64,000 nt of DNA from DAITBA01 sp036824005 (GTDB lineage Bacteria; Pseudomonadota; Gammaproteobacteria; Burkholderiales; Rhodocyclaceae). A model generated the notes under the pieces. It was not told where the DNA came from. It saw nothing but the letters and a program-made list of their open reading frames with translations, and did not search any database. Of the stretch, positions 1 through 8,849 are shown in pieces. The stretch is from positions 65,346 through 129,345 of the forward strand of contig DAITBA010000014.1 in NCBI GenBank assembly GCA_036824005.1, read 5' to 3'. The translations under genes were made by a program, and so were the position numbers. Position 1 is the first letter of the stretch; the number at the start of each line of letters is the position of its first letter.

Positions 1-69
1 CACCGGGCACACATCCACGCAATCAGTGTATTTGCACTTGATGCATGGTTCGGTGACGACATAGGTCAT
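1..69 (-). CDS. fdxA: 7Fe ferredoxin FdxA, N-terminal fragment (runs off the window)
   Basis: Only the first 23 codons lie in the window; the gene continues past base 1. The start at 69 is preceded by a GGAGG ribosome site. The translated start MTYVVTEPCIKCKYTDC, followed by VDVCPV, is the classic N-terminus of bacterial seven-iron ferredoxins of the FdxA type, with the Cys spacing of the 3Fe-4S/4Fe-4S fold. It would be a small cytoplasmic electron carrier. It is divergent from trxA. Identification rests on this short but very characteristic stretch. Confidence 0.85.
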   Translation of the reverse strand, partial: MTYVVTEPCIKCKYTDCVDVCPV

Positions 70-344
70 GCTCTTGTTACCTCCAGGATTCTTGTGGGCC
101 GCCGGCGGCGGTGCATTGTCAAATATAGCGGAATTGGCGTCGGACGGCGACAGGACCAGCGGCGAGCGGCATTCGGAGCCACCGCGCCGGCTGCCCTGCC
201 GGCTTCCCTAACAGCCGTTTTTTCGCTAGCATGCCGGGAAACTCCAGTTATTCCGAGTCGATCCGCTTCGACCGTCCCTTGTTCTCCCCATCCTCGGCGG
301 CGTCATCGTCCGTCGCCTTTCGTAACCCATTCAGCGAGGAGCCA

Positions 345-671
345 ATGAGCGCGCATATTCACTATGTAACCGATGCCAACTTCGAAGCCGAGGTGCTGCA
401 GTCGCCGACGCCGGTCCTCGTGGACTACTGGGCCGAATGGTGCGGTCCGTGCAAGATGATCGCCCCGATCCTGGACGACGCCGCCAAGGAATATGCCGGC
501 AAGCTCAAGGTCGCCAAACTCAACATCGATGACAATCAGCAGACGCCGGCAAAGTACGGCATTCGCGGCATCCCCACCCTTATGCTGTTCAAGAACGGCA
601 ACGTCGAGGCAACCAAGGTCGGCGCCCTGTCGAAGTCCCAGCTCTCCGCCTTTATTGACAGCAACCTCTGA
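345..671 (+). CDS. trxA: Thioredoxin
   Basis: A 108-residue cytoplasmic thioredoxin that reduces protein disulfides using electrons from thioredoxin reductase. The redox centre WCGPC and the downstream cis-proline loop GIRGIPTLMLF are both intact, and the length is normal for TrxA. I chose the ATG at 345 because a GAGGAG ribosome site sits just upstream and the family starts here; the in-frame ATG at 231 would add 38 unrelated residues. It lies 153 bases upstream of rho in the same direction, an arrangement common in beta- and gammaproteobacteria. Confidence 0.97.
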   Translation: MSAHIHYVTDANFEAEVLQSPTPVLVDYWAEWCGPCKMIAPILDDAAKEYAGKLKVAKLNIDDNQQTPAKYGIRGIPTLMLFKNGNVEATKVGALSKSQLSAFIDSNL

Positions 672-824
672 TCTGGCTACAGTCCGCGTTAAGCTGCTGC
701 AGTGCCGCGCATAAAACAACCAGAGCCGGCCGCTGCAGTCAGGGGGCAGGCTAGCACCCTTTGGCTTTTTCCAACCTTTCCCTCCCTTCGGTTTCTGTTG
801 TTCCACCTCCTCTGTTGACCCGCC

Positions 825-2084
825 ATGCACCTATCGGAGCTTAAATCTCTCCACGTCAGCCAGTTGCTCGAGATGGCCACCGCCAACGAGATCGACGGCG
901 CCAACCGCCTGCGCAAGCAGGAATTGATCTTCGCCCTGCTAAAGAACCGCGCCAAGAAAGGCGAGAGCATCTATGGCGAGGGCACGCTCGAGGTGCTGCC
1001 GGACGGCTTCGGCTTCCTGCGCTCGCCCGACACCTCCTACCTGGCGAGCACCGACGACATCTACGTCTCGCCATCGCAGATCCGGCGCTTCAACCTGCAC
1101 ACAGGCGACTCGATCGAGGGCGAGATCCGCACGCCCAAGGACGGCGAGCGCTATTTCGCGCTGGTCAAGGTGGATAAGGTCAACAGCGAACCGCCGGAGG
1201 CGTCGAAGCACAAGATATTGTTCGAGAACCTGACGCCGCTGCATCCCACGGTGCATCTGCGCCTGGAGCGCGAGATCCGTGCCGAAGAGAACATCACCTC
1301 CCGCGTCATCGACATGATCGCGCCCATCGGCAAGGGTCAGCGCGGCCTGCTGGTGTCCAGCCCGAAGTCGGGCAAAACCGTGATGATGCAGCACGTCGCC
1401 CACGCCATCACCGCCAACTACCCGGATGTCGTGTTGATTGTACTGCTCATCGACGAGCGCCCCGAGGAAGTCACCGAGATGACGCGCTCGGTCAAGGGCG
1501 AGGTCGTCGCCTCGACCTTCGACGAGCCGGCTACGCGCCATGTCCAGGTCGCCGAAATGGTAATCGAGAAGGCGAAGCGCCTGGTCGAGCACAAGAAGGA
1601 CGTCGTCATCCTGCTCGACTCGATAACGCGCCTGGCGCGCGCCTACAACACGGTGGTGCCGGCCTCGGGCAAGGTGCTCACCGGCGGCGTCGATGCCAAT
1701 GCGCTGCAAAAGCCGAAGCGCTTCTTCGGTGCCGCCCGCAACGTCGAAGAAGGCGGCTCGCTGACCATCATCGCCACGGCGCTGATCGACACCGGAAGCC
1801 GCATGGACGACGTGATCTACGAGGAGTTCAAGGGCACTGGCAACATGGAGATCCATCTGGATCGCCGCATGGCCGAGAAGCGCGTTTATCCTTCCATCAA
1901 CGTCAATCGCTCCGGCACCCGTCGCGAGGAACTCCTGCTCAAGCCCGACGTGCTGCAGAAGATCTGGATCCTGCGCAAGCTGCTCTACAACATGGACGAC
2001 CTCGAGGCGATGGAATTCCTCCTGGACAAGATAAAGGCAACGAAGACCAACGCCGAGTTCTTCGACGCCATGCGCAGGGGCTGA
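825..2084 (+). CDS. rho: Transcription termination factor Rho
   Basis: A 419-residue ATP-dependent RNA helicase that ends transcription at rut sites. Visible parts are the N-terminal three-helix region (LSELKSLHVSQLLEMA), the RNA-binding cold-shock-like domain with GFGFLRS (about residues 50-125), the P-loop SSPKSGKT (about residue 180), the Walker B region VVILLDSITRLARAYN, and the C-terminal RREELLL motif. Length and order match Escherichia coli Rho. It ends 12 bases before the convergent LuxR-type gene. Confidence 0.98.
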   Translation: MHLSELKSLHVSQLLEMATANEIDGANRLRKQELIFALLKNRAKKGESIYGEGTLEVLPDGFGFLRSPDTSYLASTDDIYVSPSQIRRFNLHTGDSIEGEIRTPKDGERYFALVKVDKVNSEPPEASKHKILFENLTPLHPTVHLRLEREIRAEENITSRVIDMIAPIGKGQRGLLVSSPKSGKTVMMQHVAHAITANYPDVVLIVLLIDERPEEVTEMTRSVKGEVVASTFDEPATRHVQVAEMVIEKAKRLVEHKKDVVILLDSITRLARAYNTVVPASGKVLTGGVDANALQKPKRFFGAARNVEEGGSLTIIATALIDTGSRMDDVIYEEFKGTGNMEIHLDRRMAEKRVYPSINVNRSGTRREELLLKPDVLQKIWILRKLLYNMDDLEAMEFLLDKIKATKTNAEFFDAMRRG

Positions 2085-2096
2085 CGCCGTTCGTAT

Positions 2097-3197
2097 TCAT
2101 CGTGCGGGCGGGCACCAACCTTCTTTCAGGAAAGCCCGCGCCACGGCAGCAGTGCGCGTCTCCACCCCGAGTTTGACGTAAATCCGCTCCAGGTGCTTCT
2201 GCGCCGTGCGATGGCTCATGCCGAGTATCTGAGCGATCTCGGCATTGGTCTTGCCTGCCGCGACCCAGGTAAGGACCTCCCGCTCCCGCGGTGTCAGGAA
2301 AGCGTTCCAAGCGTCTTCGCAATGCGTGCCGGATCGCCTTCCCTGGAGCAGGAGCACGAACTCGTTTCGACTCTCGTCGGGCAGCACGCTCAAAGTCACC
2401 GACCGGCCGCCATGCTCCACCGAAAGCGGTGTCGCCACGCCCGGCATCGCGCCATCGACCATCGCCACACGCTGTGCTTCGTACCATCGCTCGATGCGGT
2501 CCGGCAACCGGCCGCCGACACGGATCAGGCTGCCCGGACACACCGACTCGAATTGTGCCGCGGCAGCATCGTCTGCGCCGACGATGTATCCGTCATAATC
2601 GAGGACGACCACAGTACAACCCGCACGCGGCGCCATCTCGCGCAACCTCGCCAGCATGCAGGCCGCCTGTTGCCTGCTGACGGCGCTCAGATACAGGTTC
2701 GCCAGAACCGGCCGCAGTGCGTCAAGAAGTTGCCGTTCGTGTTCACCGAAATCGCGGTGCTCCCGATTGAGCACGAAGCTCACGACCAGGTTCTTCTCGG
2801 CAATCAGCGGCACGGCGATGACGTGATTGATGCCGATGCCACGGTAGTAATCCTGATACAGCCCGAGGTTTCGGAAGGCGGGAAGCGTGTGGGAGTCAGA
2901 GATTCTGCGCGCGCCGCCCCGGGGATGGCGGGTATGGAACTCGACCAGCGGATGTTGATGGATGTGGTGGTCGAAGGCAGCGATTTCCCCGGCCGATAGC
3001 ACCCCCTCGGGGTTGCTGACGACTCGTCGCGTTCCTGCTTCCAGATCGCAGATGCTGAGCGTCGTGAGTTCCGATCCCACCAGGGCCGGCAGTTCCGCCA
3101 CGACGCGGCGCACGAAACCATCCGGCTCGCGCTCCGCGCTCAAGGCACTGGCAAAGGCCAGGGCCTGGGAATACTCGCGCCGTGTCAGCCCGCCCAT
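2097..3197 (-). CDS. LuxR-family transcriptional regulator with GAF-like sensor region
   Basis: A 366-residue regulator. The C-terminal 60 residues are a LuxR/FixJ-type helix-turn-helix (LTPREREVLTWVAAGKTNAEIA and the recognition segment MSHRTAQKHLERIYVKLGV). The N-terminal part resembles a GAF sensor fold (for example INHVIAVPLIAEKNLVVSF); its ligand cannot be predicted. I placed the start at the ATG at 3197, 9 bases after GGGAG, rather than the TTG six bases upstream. It is transcribed divergently from the DUF1059/secreted/cupin genes, so it is the obvious candidate regulator of that operon. Confidence 0.85.
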   Translation of the reverse strand: MGGLTRREYSQALAFASALSAEREPDGFVRRVVAELPALVGSELTTLSICDLEAGTRRVVSNPEGVLSAGEIAAFDHHIHQHPLVEFHTRHPRGGARRISDSHTLPAFRNLGLYQDYYRGIGINHVIAVPLIAEKNLVVSFVLNREHRDFGEHERQLLDALRPVLANLYLSAVSRQQAACMLARLREMAPRAGCTVVVLDYDGYIVGADDAAAAQFESVCPGSLIRVGGRLPDRIERWYEAQRVAMVDGAMPGVATPLSVEHGGRSVTLSVLPDESRNEFVLLLQGRRSGTHCEDAWNAFLTPREREVLTWVAAGKTNAEIAQILGMSHRTAQKHLERIYVKLGVETRTAAVARAFLKEGWCPPAR

Positions 3198-3364
3198 GGA
3201 CAATCGCTCCCGATGCGGCCTCGTACGCCAAAGTACGTATTTTCCTCTGCCGTGTCCTGATATTCAATTCAAACCATAGGAAACCCGCAGCGCAAACAAG
3301 GCGGGGTTTGCGTCTGCGCCCCGACCGAACCCGCCCTCCCTCACCGAATCGCGAGGTGTCAATC

Positions 3365-3559
3365 ATGGGACGCAAATACATCGATTGCCGGGAATTCCCC
3401 AGCGAAATGAACTGCACTCTGGCGCTGGCCGCCGACAGCGAGAAGGAACTGCTGGAGGCTGCCGTGCAGCACGCCGTTTCGGTGCACGGCCATAAAGATA
3501 CGCCCGAGTTCCGCGAACAACTGAAGAGCTGTTTCAAGGACGGCACGCCGCCGGCCTGA
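3365..3559 (+). CDS. DUF1059 small protein
   Basis: A 64-residue protein beginning MGRKYIDCREFPSEMNC and containing the helix-rich KELLEAAVQHAVSVHGHKDT segment typical of DUF1059 proteins. The start has a GAGGTG ribosome site. DUF1059 proteins have no established role. It is the first gene of a three-gene run (secreted protein 25 bases later, cupin 44 bases after that) opposite a LuxR-type regulator. Two cysteines (about residues 8 and 17) lie in the N-terminal part and a third sits near the C-terminus (KSCF); the family assignment is by recognition of these motifs. Confidence 0.8.
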   Translation: MGRKYIDCREFPSEMNCTLALAADSEKELLEAAVQHAVSVHGHKDTPEFREQLKSCFKDGTPPA

Positions 3560-3584
3560 CCAACCCCATGCAAGGAGAGTACAG

Positions 3585-4019
3585 ATGATCCGAGACAGAG
3601 ACACATTGAAGCACTGCATTGCGCCGGCCCTCGCCACGCTGGTGCTCATCACCGGCCCGGGCACGGCACTGGCGCAAACCAATCCGCTCGACGGTAAGGT
3701 CTATCTCGGCGAAGCCGGAGAAAAAGGCAAGCCGGCCGACGAAAAGGACGATGTCATCAGCTTCGCCAACGGCCAGTTCCATTCCAGCGCCTGCGACAAG
3801 TGGGGCTTCGGCAAGGGTGTCTACAGCGCGACGGCCAACGGCGAGGCCATCGCCTTCGAAGCGGAGACCACCAGCGAGAAGCACGGCCGACTGGCCTGGA
3901 AGGGTATCGCCAAGGGAGACACTCTGGAAGGGACCTTCATCCATTACCGCAAGCCATCGTTCTTCCGCCCCAGTCCAGATCCCATCGAGCACTGGTTCAA
4001 GGCGACTCTGAAAAAGTAG
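3585..4019 (+). CDS. Secreted protein of unknown function
   Basis: A 144-residue protein with a Sec signal peptide: basic start, hydrophobic stretch ALATLVLITGPGTALA, cleavage expected before QTNPLDG (about residue 31). The mature part is small, charged and has one cysteine (SSACDKWGFGKG). It is likely periplasmic. The visible pattern of short beta-like segments, with GVYSA, IAFEAET and LEGTFIHYRK, suggests a compact beta-rich domain, but I recognise no family. A good ribosome site (AAGGAGAG) precedes the ATG. It sits between DUF1059 and cupin genes and is probably co-transcribed with them. Confidence 0.7.
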   Translation: MIRDRDTLKHCIAPALATLVLITGPGTALAQTNPLDGKVYLGEAGEKGKPADEKDDVISFANGQFHSSACDKWGFGKGVYSATANGEAIAFEAETTSEKHGRLAWKGIAKGDTLEGTFIHYRKPSFFRPSPDPIEHWFKATLKK

Positions 4020-4063
4020 TCGCCAATTGTCGGCCGGATCAACGCAACCAGCAGGAGACAATC

Positions 4064-4453
4064 ATGAACAAGGAACAAGCCATTGCCAAAGTCATGGAGC
4101 GAGTCGAGCTGAAAAACTTCGGCAAACCGGACGAAACGCGGGAGTTTCCCAAGGGCAGACTGGAGCTGGTCAACGTCGGCGGGGTAACGATCGGCCGTGC
4201 GGTGTTCGAGCCCGGCTGGCGCTGGCTGACCTCGGTACAACCCATCGCCATGACCAAAAGCTGCGAAGCGCCCCACTTCCAATACCATGTCTCCGGCGTG
4301 CTCCGAATCCGCATGGACGACGGCTCCGAGTTCGATTGCCGGCCCGGCGATGTCTCCCTGCTGCCGTCCGGCCACGATGCCTGGGTCGTGGGCGACGAGC
4401 CGGCTGTGGTGGTAGATTTCCAGGGCATGCTCGACTACGCCCGTTCCTTGTAG
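4064..4453 (+). CDS. Cupin-domain protein
   Basis: A 129-residue single-domain cupin. The N-terminal arm (about 50 residues) leads into the conserved beta-barrel, visible in HFQYHVSGVLRIRMDDG and in FDCRPGDVSLLPSGHDAWV, where GD and SGHDAW stand at the usual second cupin motif. Candidate metal or substrate residues are His and Asp in these segments. Cytoplasmic, no signal peptide. The start follows CAGGAG. It closes the DUF1059/secreted-protein/cupin operon. Cupins of this size serve as sensors, isomerases or dioxygenases, so no reaction is assigned. Confidence 0.75.
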   Translation: MNKEQAIAKVMERVELKNFGKPDETREFPKGRLELVNVGGVTIGRAVFEPGWRWLTSVQPIAMTKSCEAPHFQYHVSGVLRIRMDDGSEFDCRPGDVSLLPSGHDAWVVGDEPAVVVDFQGMLDYARSL

Positions 4454-4499
4454 GCCGCGGCAGGGGGCGCGACGACCCGGCTTCGGGTGCTCGGCTCGT

Positions 4500-4528
4500 T
4501 TGCGTCGGGGTCGGATTTCAGGGATAAT
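4500..4528 (+). promoter_or_regulatory. Likely sigma-70 promoter of rpmE
   Basis: TTGCGT (4500-4505) and GATAAT (4523-4528) are separated by exactly 17 bases, about 50 bases upstream of the rpmE start. The fit is good for a housekeeping promoter but rests on motif match only. Confidence 0.55.
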
Positions 4529-4577
4529 GCCGGGCTTTCCGGCAGCCACAACCGCTGCCCGTCCGTAGAGGAAGGCC

Positions 4578-4793
4578 ATGAAAGAAGGAATTCACCCCAA
4601 ATACGTCGAAGTCGACGTCACCTGTAGCTGCGGCAATCATTTCAAGACCCGCTCCACCGTCGGCAAGCCGATCACCGTGGAAGTGTGCGCCGCCTGCCAT
4701 CCGTTTTACACCGGCAAACAGAAGATCGTCGACACCGCGGGCCGCGTCGAGCGCTTCCGCCAAAAGTACGGCAGCCGACAGCGCAGCGCCTGA
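4578..4793 (+). CDS. rpmE: 50S ribosomal protein L31 (zinc-binding type)
   Basis: A 71-residue L31 protein of the large ribosomal subunit, at the inter-subunit bridge. It starts MKEGIHPKYVEV and keeps all four zinc ligands: CSC in VTCSCGNHF and CAAC in VEVCAACHPFYTGKQK. It is therefore the zinc-containing (C+) paralogue, which Zur-controlled zinc-free paralogues replace in some bacteria. A GAGGAAGG ribosome site precedes the ATG. Single-gene unit with its own promoter and terminator. Confidence 0.97.
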   Translation: MKEGIHPKYVEVDVTCSCGNHFKTRSTVGKPITVEVCAACHPFYTGKQKIVDTAGRVERFRQKYGSRQRSA

Positions 4794-4810
4794 CCCTCCC
4801 CTTCCGCGAT

Positions 4811-4839
4811 AAAAGGCAGCCGCGCGGCTGCTTTTTTTT
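4811..4839 (+). terminator. Rho-independent terminator of rpmE
   Basis: GCAGCC-GCGC-GGCTGC hairpin (4816-4831) followed by an uninterrupted run of eight T, 18 bases after the rpmE stop. A-rich sequence on the other side is too short to make it convincingly bidirectional. Confidence 0.9.
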
Positions 4840-5016
4840 GTTGCCCGCCAGTCAAGAGCGCGATTCGATCACCGCGCACAGCCTTGGCCGGGTTCCGGCG
4901 GACGATCGGCATGTCATTGCAGCACCGGACGCCGCGCCTGTGCCCCAGGATTCAGCTACAATCGGTCGCGCCACCAAGAGCCTTCGGGCAAAACCAAGAA
5001 CGCGCACGCTCCACCC

Positions 5017-6651
5017 ATGGCCGCCACCCTGCTGCGCTACCCGTTTCCCTTTCCGCCCGTGGGCGCCTCACTGGTCGTCCTGTGCGCGCTGTATTTGTTG
5101 CCGGGACTGATCGGCCATGATCCCTGGAAGCCGGACGATGCCACCCAGTTCGGCGTGGTCTATGCGCTGCTCAATGACACCGACTGGCTGACGCTGCGCC
5201 TGGCGGGCGAGGCCTATTTCGACAATCAGCCGCTTTATTACTGGGTTGCCGCGCTGTGCGCGAAGTTGCTCGGCTGGCTGCTGCCGCTGCACGATGCGGC
5301 GCGACTCGCAACGGGGCTTTTCGGCGCGCTGCTGCTGGTGGCAATGGCGGGCGCTGCGCGCGAGTACTACGGCACGAACACCTCCAGCGCCGGCGCCCTG
5401 CTGACCATCGGCTGCCTCGGGCTGCTGGTGCACATCCACGAGGTGCAGCCGCAGATCGCCGTGCTGGCGGCGAGCACAGGCGTGTTCTACGGACTGGCGG
5501 CGATCGAGCGGCGCTTCTTCGCCGGCGGCGTCATTGCCGGCGCATCCATGGGATTCGGCTTTCTCGCCGGCGGCCTGTATGCCCTAGCGCTGATGCTGCC
5601 GCTGGTCGTGATCGCGCCGCTGGCCTGCCGCGAGCTGCGCACCCGAGAACGGCTCGCCGGCATCGCCCTTGCGCTCCTGCTCGGCGCCGCCATCATCGCG
5701 GGCTGGCTCGGGTTGCTCAACCAGTTGCGGCCCAGGGCCTACGCGCTGTGGTGGGCGCAGGAGTTGGCCAGCTTCAAGCCGAACGCCGACAGCCGACGGG
5801 CGCTGACGGGCTTTCTGGCGCTGCTGCCCTGGTTCGCCTGGCCCGCCCTGCCCCTCGTTTTCTGGACGATCTGGCGCCGGCGCAAGGCCTTGAACGTTCC
5901 CGGCGTGGTTCTGCCGGTCATCGGCTTCGGCGTCGCCTTGACCCTGGTTAGCTCGACCCAGGAGCCGCGCAGCGTCAATGCCCTGCCGTTGCTCCCGCCC
6001 TTGGTGCTGCTGGCGACGCCAGCGGTGGCGACATTGCGCCGGGGCGCCGCAAACGCCTACGACTGGTTCGCCATGATGACCTTCACCTTGTTCGCCGCAC
6101 TCATCTGGCTGGGCTGGGTCGCCATGCTGACGGGTTGGCCGCCGCGGATTGCCCGCCAGTTCGTCAAGCTCGAGCCGGGCTTCACATTGCAGTTCTCGCT
6201 GCCGGCCTTCGTCCCCGCGCTCGTGCTCACCCTAGCGTGGCTCTGGTTGATATTTGCCAGCCCGCGTTCGCCGGAACGCGGTAATGTGCACTGGGCCGCC
6301 GGCGTAACGCTGATGTGGTGTCTGGTGATGGCGTTGTGGTTGCCCTGGATCGAGTATGGCAAGAGCTATCGCGCACTGTCGCAATCGTTGGCGCAGACCG
6401 TGACCAAGGAAGGCAGCGCCTGCGTACTCGGACGCGACATCGGCGAGGCCCAGCGCGCTTCGTTCCAATATTTCTCTGGCATCGTCACGCGGCGCGAATC
6501 GGCCGCAAATCGCGCCGGCTGCCCCCTGCTGCTGGTGCAGAGTTCGGGCCGCGGCCCAGAGCGGCACCCCGGCGCAGGCTGGCGCAAGATCTGGGAAGAG
6601 CGCCGACCCGGCGATCGAAACGAGAGCTTCCGCCTTTATCGCAAGGAGTGA
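5017..6651 (+). CDS. Membrane glycosyltransferase, ArnT/PMT (GT39/GT83) family
   Basis: A 544-residue polytopic inner-membrane protein with about a dozen hydrophobic helices. The first periplasmic loop has the family motif: Asp in HDPWKPDDATQF (about residue 35), where the catalytic Asp sits, followed by YFDNQPLYYWVAAL. This matches ArnT-like/dolichyl-mannosyltransferase-like enzymes, which move sugars from undecaprenyl-phosphate carriers to periplasmic acceptors such as lipid A. The acceptor here is unknown. It is followed after 4 bases by pgi, so the two are co-transcribed. No strong ribosome site is visible at the ATG. A TACAAT -10-like element lies at 4957-4962. Confidence 0.82.
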   Translation: MAATLLRYPFPFPPVGASLVVLCALYLLPGLIGHDPWKPDDATQFGVVYALLNDTDWLTLRLAGEAYFDNQPLYYWVAALCAKLLGWLLPLHDAARLATGLFGALLLVAMAGAAREYYGTNTSSAGALLTIGCLGLLVHIHEVQPQIAVLAASTGVFYGLAAIERRFFAGGVIAGASMGFGFLAGGLYALALMLPLVVIAPLACRELRTRERLAGIALALLLGAAIIAGWLGLLNQLRPRAYALWWAQELASFKPNADSRRALTGFLALLPWFAWPALPLVFWTIWRRRKALNVPGVVLPVIGFGVALTLVSSTQEPRSVNALPLLPPLVLLATPAVATLRRGAANAYDWFAMMTFTLFAALIWLGWVAMLTGWPPRIARQFVKLEPGFTLQFSLPAFVPALVLTLAWLWLIFASPRSPERGNVHWAAGVTLMWCLVMALWLPWIEYGKSYRALSQSLAQTVTKEGSACVLGRDIGEAQRASFQYFSGIVTRRESAANRAGCPLLLVQSSGRGPERHPGAGWRKIWEERRPGDRNESFRLYRKE

Positions 6652-6655
6652 AGGC

Positions 6656-8284
6656 ATGACCGGACTGACCCAATCGCCCGCCTGGCGGGCCCTCGCGAGC
6701 CACCAAGAAACCCTCGCCCGAACGCACCTGACCCAGTTGTTCGCCGCCGATCCGCAGCGTTTCGAGCGTTTTTCGCTGCGCCTCGGCGATCTGCTGTTCG
6801 ATTTCTCCAAGCAGCGCGTCACAGGGGAGACGCTCGAACTGCTGGTCCGCCTAGCCGACGCCCGCGAGCTGCGCGCCGGCATCACGCGCATGGCGGCCGG
6901 CGAAGAGATCAACTTCACCGAGAAGCGGGCGGCGCTGCATATCGCATTGCGCGCCGACCGGCCCTACCATGTCAATGGCATCGAGGTGACCGCAGAAGTG
7001 CGGGCGACGCGCGAGCGTGTCGGCAGGCTGTGCGATGACATTCGCAATGGCCGGCTGCTCGGAGCACGCGGCAAGCCGATCCGCCACGTGGTGAACCTCG
7101 GCATCGGCGGCTCGGACCTGGGTCCGCGCATGGCCACGCGGGCACTGGCCGACCACGCCGGCTCGGCCGTCAAGGTGGATTTCGTCGCCAACGTTGATCC
7201 GCGCGAACTAAACGACGTACTGCGCGGCGCCAACCCGGACGAGACGTTGTTCATCCTGTCCTCGAAGAGCTTCAGCACCATCGAGACGCTGTCCAACGCG
7301 GAGGCGGCAAAGGCGTGGCTGATCGACGCGCTGGGCTCGCCCGAGGCGGTGCAGGCGCACTTCGTCGCCGTATCGAACAACGTCGCCGCGGCGCAGAAAT
7401 TCGGCATGGCGGCGCAGCGCTGCTTCGCCCTTCCCGAGTGGGTGGGGGGCCGGTATTCCATGTGGTCGGCGATCGGCATGCCGCTCGCCTGCGCCATCGG
7501 CACGGAGCGCTTCGACGAGTTGCTGGCCGGCGCGCGGGAGATGGACGATCATTTCCTCAATGCGCCCCTGCGGGAGAACATGCCCGTCATAATGGCGTTG
7601 CTGGGCATCTGGAATATCGACTTCGTCGGCGCCGGATCACTCGCCGTCCTGCCCTATGCCCACGCCCTGGCCGACCTGCCCGCCTATCTGCAGCAGCTCG
7701 AGATGGAGAGCAACGGCAAGCGCGTGCATGGCGACGGCTCGGCGGTCGACTGCGCGACTGCGCCCATCCTCTGGGGCGGTGCCGGCACGGTCGGCCAGCA
7801 CGCTTACCATCAGTTGCTCTATCAAGGCACGCGCGTCGTGCCGGCCGATTTCATCGTCATCGTCGGGGAAGACCATCCGCAGCAGCGCACGCTTGTCGCC
7901 AATGCCCTGGCCCAGAGCGCGGCGCTGATGACCGGCAAGACCGAAGCGGCGGCGCGCGCGGAGCTCGCGGCGCGCGGTGTCGCCGAGGCGGAGGCGCAGC
8001 GGCTCGCGCCGCACATCGCCTGTCCCGGCAATCAGCCCAGCTCGACGTTGCTCATGCCGCGACTCACGCCGCGCACACTCGGCCAATTGATCGCACTCTA
8101 CGAACACAAGGTCTTCGCCCAGGGCTGGATCTGGGGCATCAACAGCTTCGATCAGTATGGCGTCGAACTGGGCAAGCAGATGGCGCGTGCGGTGGCTGCC
8201 GGCGACGGTCAGGGCGATCTAGATGGCTCGACCGCCGGCCTCATGAAGGCGATCAGCGATATCCGCGCGCGCGGCGGGCGCTGA
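6656..8284 (+). CDS. pgi: Glucose-6-phosphate isomerase
   Basis: A 542-residue cytoplasmic isomerase converting glucose 6-phosphate to fructose 6-phosphate. Signature regions are present: VVNLGIGGSDLGPRMA, the phosphate loop SSKSFSTIET, WVGGRYSMWSAIG, MESNGK, and near the C-terminus WIWGINSFDQYGVELGK with the catalytic Lys. A GGAG ribosome site precedes the ATG. It follows the glycosyltransferase gene by 4 bases. With the PPi-dependent phosphofructokinase at 40-41 kb it completes upper glycolysis/gluconeogenesis. Confidence 0.98.
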   Translation: MTGLTQSPAWRALASHQETLARTHLTQLFAADPQRFERFSLRLGDLLFDFSKQRVTGETLELLVRLADARELRAGITRMAAGEEINFTEKRAALHIALRADRPYHVNGIEVTAEVRATRERVGRLCDDIRNGRLLGARGKPIRHVVNLGIGGSDLGPRMATRALADHAGSAVKVDFVANVDPRELNDVLRGANPDETLFILSSKSFSTIETLSNAEAAKAWLIDALGSPEAVQAHFVAVSNNVAAAQKFGMAAQRCFALPEWVGGRYSMWSAIGMPLACAIGTERFDELLAGAREMDDHFLNAPLRENMPVIMALLGIWNIDFVGAGSLAVLPYAHALADLPAYLQQLEMESNGKRVHGDGSAVDCATAPILWGGAGTVGQHAYHQLLYQGTRVVPADFIVIVGEDHPQQRTLVANALAQSAALMTGKTEAAARAELAARGVAEAEAQRLAPHIACPGNQPSSTLLMPRLTPRTLGQLIALYEHKVFAQGWIWGINSFDQYGVELGKQMARAVAAGDGQGDLDGSTAGLMKAISDIRARGGR

Positions 8285-8343
8285 TTGCACCACGGCCGGC
8301 GCACAGGACACGGAGGGAAGGCGACAGCGGGCCGGCCGGAACG

Positions 8344-8372
8344 TGGTCAACCGAGGATCGGTGTGCTACGTT
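8344..8372 (+). promoter_or_regulatory. Possible promoter of the MliC-like lipoprotein gene
   Basis: TGGTCA (8344-8349), 17-base spacer, TACGTT (8367-8372), about 40 bases upstream of the lipoprotein start. The -10 box is a weak match, so this is tentative. Confidence 0.3.
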
Positions 8373-8409
8373 GAAATCGCAAGCACCGATCTCGAAGGGA
8401 AACCACACC

Positions 8410-8808
8410 ATGAAGCCAGTCGTCACCGTCGTCGGCGCAGCGATTGCCGTCGTCCTGAACGCCTGCGGCACACCCGCGCAGCCGCCGATTGCCCCAGCGC
8501 CTGTGCCATCCGCCCCAGCCGCGAAGGCACCGGCCAATCCGCAGTTGCAGCTCAAGCTGGCGAGCGGCTTGTACCGCTGCGAGCTGGGCCGTTCGGTCGG
8601 TGTGCAGCGCGACTCACGCGATGCAAACCGCATTGAAGTTGCCTGGGCAGGCAGTCGTTACGCCATGCAGCGCTTCGACTCCCATTCAGGATTGCCGCGC
8701 TTCGAAGACCGCAAGACCGGCTTGGTGTGGATCGACCTGCCGTGGAAAGGCATGCTGCTCGACGGAACCAGCGGTCAGCCGCTCGCCAACGAGTGCAAAC
8801 CTTCGTAG
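8410..8808 (+). CDS. Lipoprotein with MliC-like C-terminal domain
   Basis: A 132-residue lipoprotein. The signal sequence ends in the lipobox LNAC (Cys at about residue 19), followed by a Pro/Ala-rich linker to about residue 45. The remaining domain (YRCELGRSVGV, a central RIEVAWAGSRYAMQRF strand pair, a final NECK) has the size and paired terminal cysteines of the MliC/YdhA family, outer-membrane or periplasmic inhibitors of C-type lysozyme. The family assignment is from pattern similarity and is moderate. The inhibitory loop Ser/Lys residues cannot be confirmed by eye. It follows pgi by 125 bases. Confidence 0.55.
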   Translation: MKPVVTVVGAAIAVVLNACGTPAQPPIAPAPVPSAPAAKAPANPQLQLKLASGLYRCELGRSVGVQRDSRDANRIEVAWAGSRYAMQRFDSHSGLPRFEDRKTGLVWIDLPWKGMLLDGTSGQPLANECKPS

Positions 8809-8849
8809 GCCCGGCACAACGCTGCCTTTGAACCTGGAAAATTCGTTTG

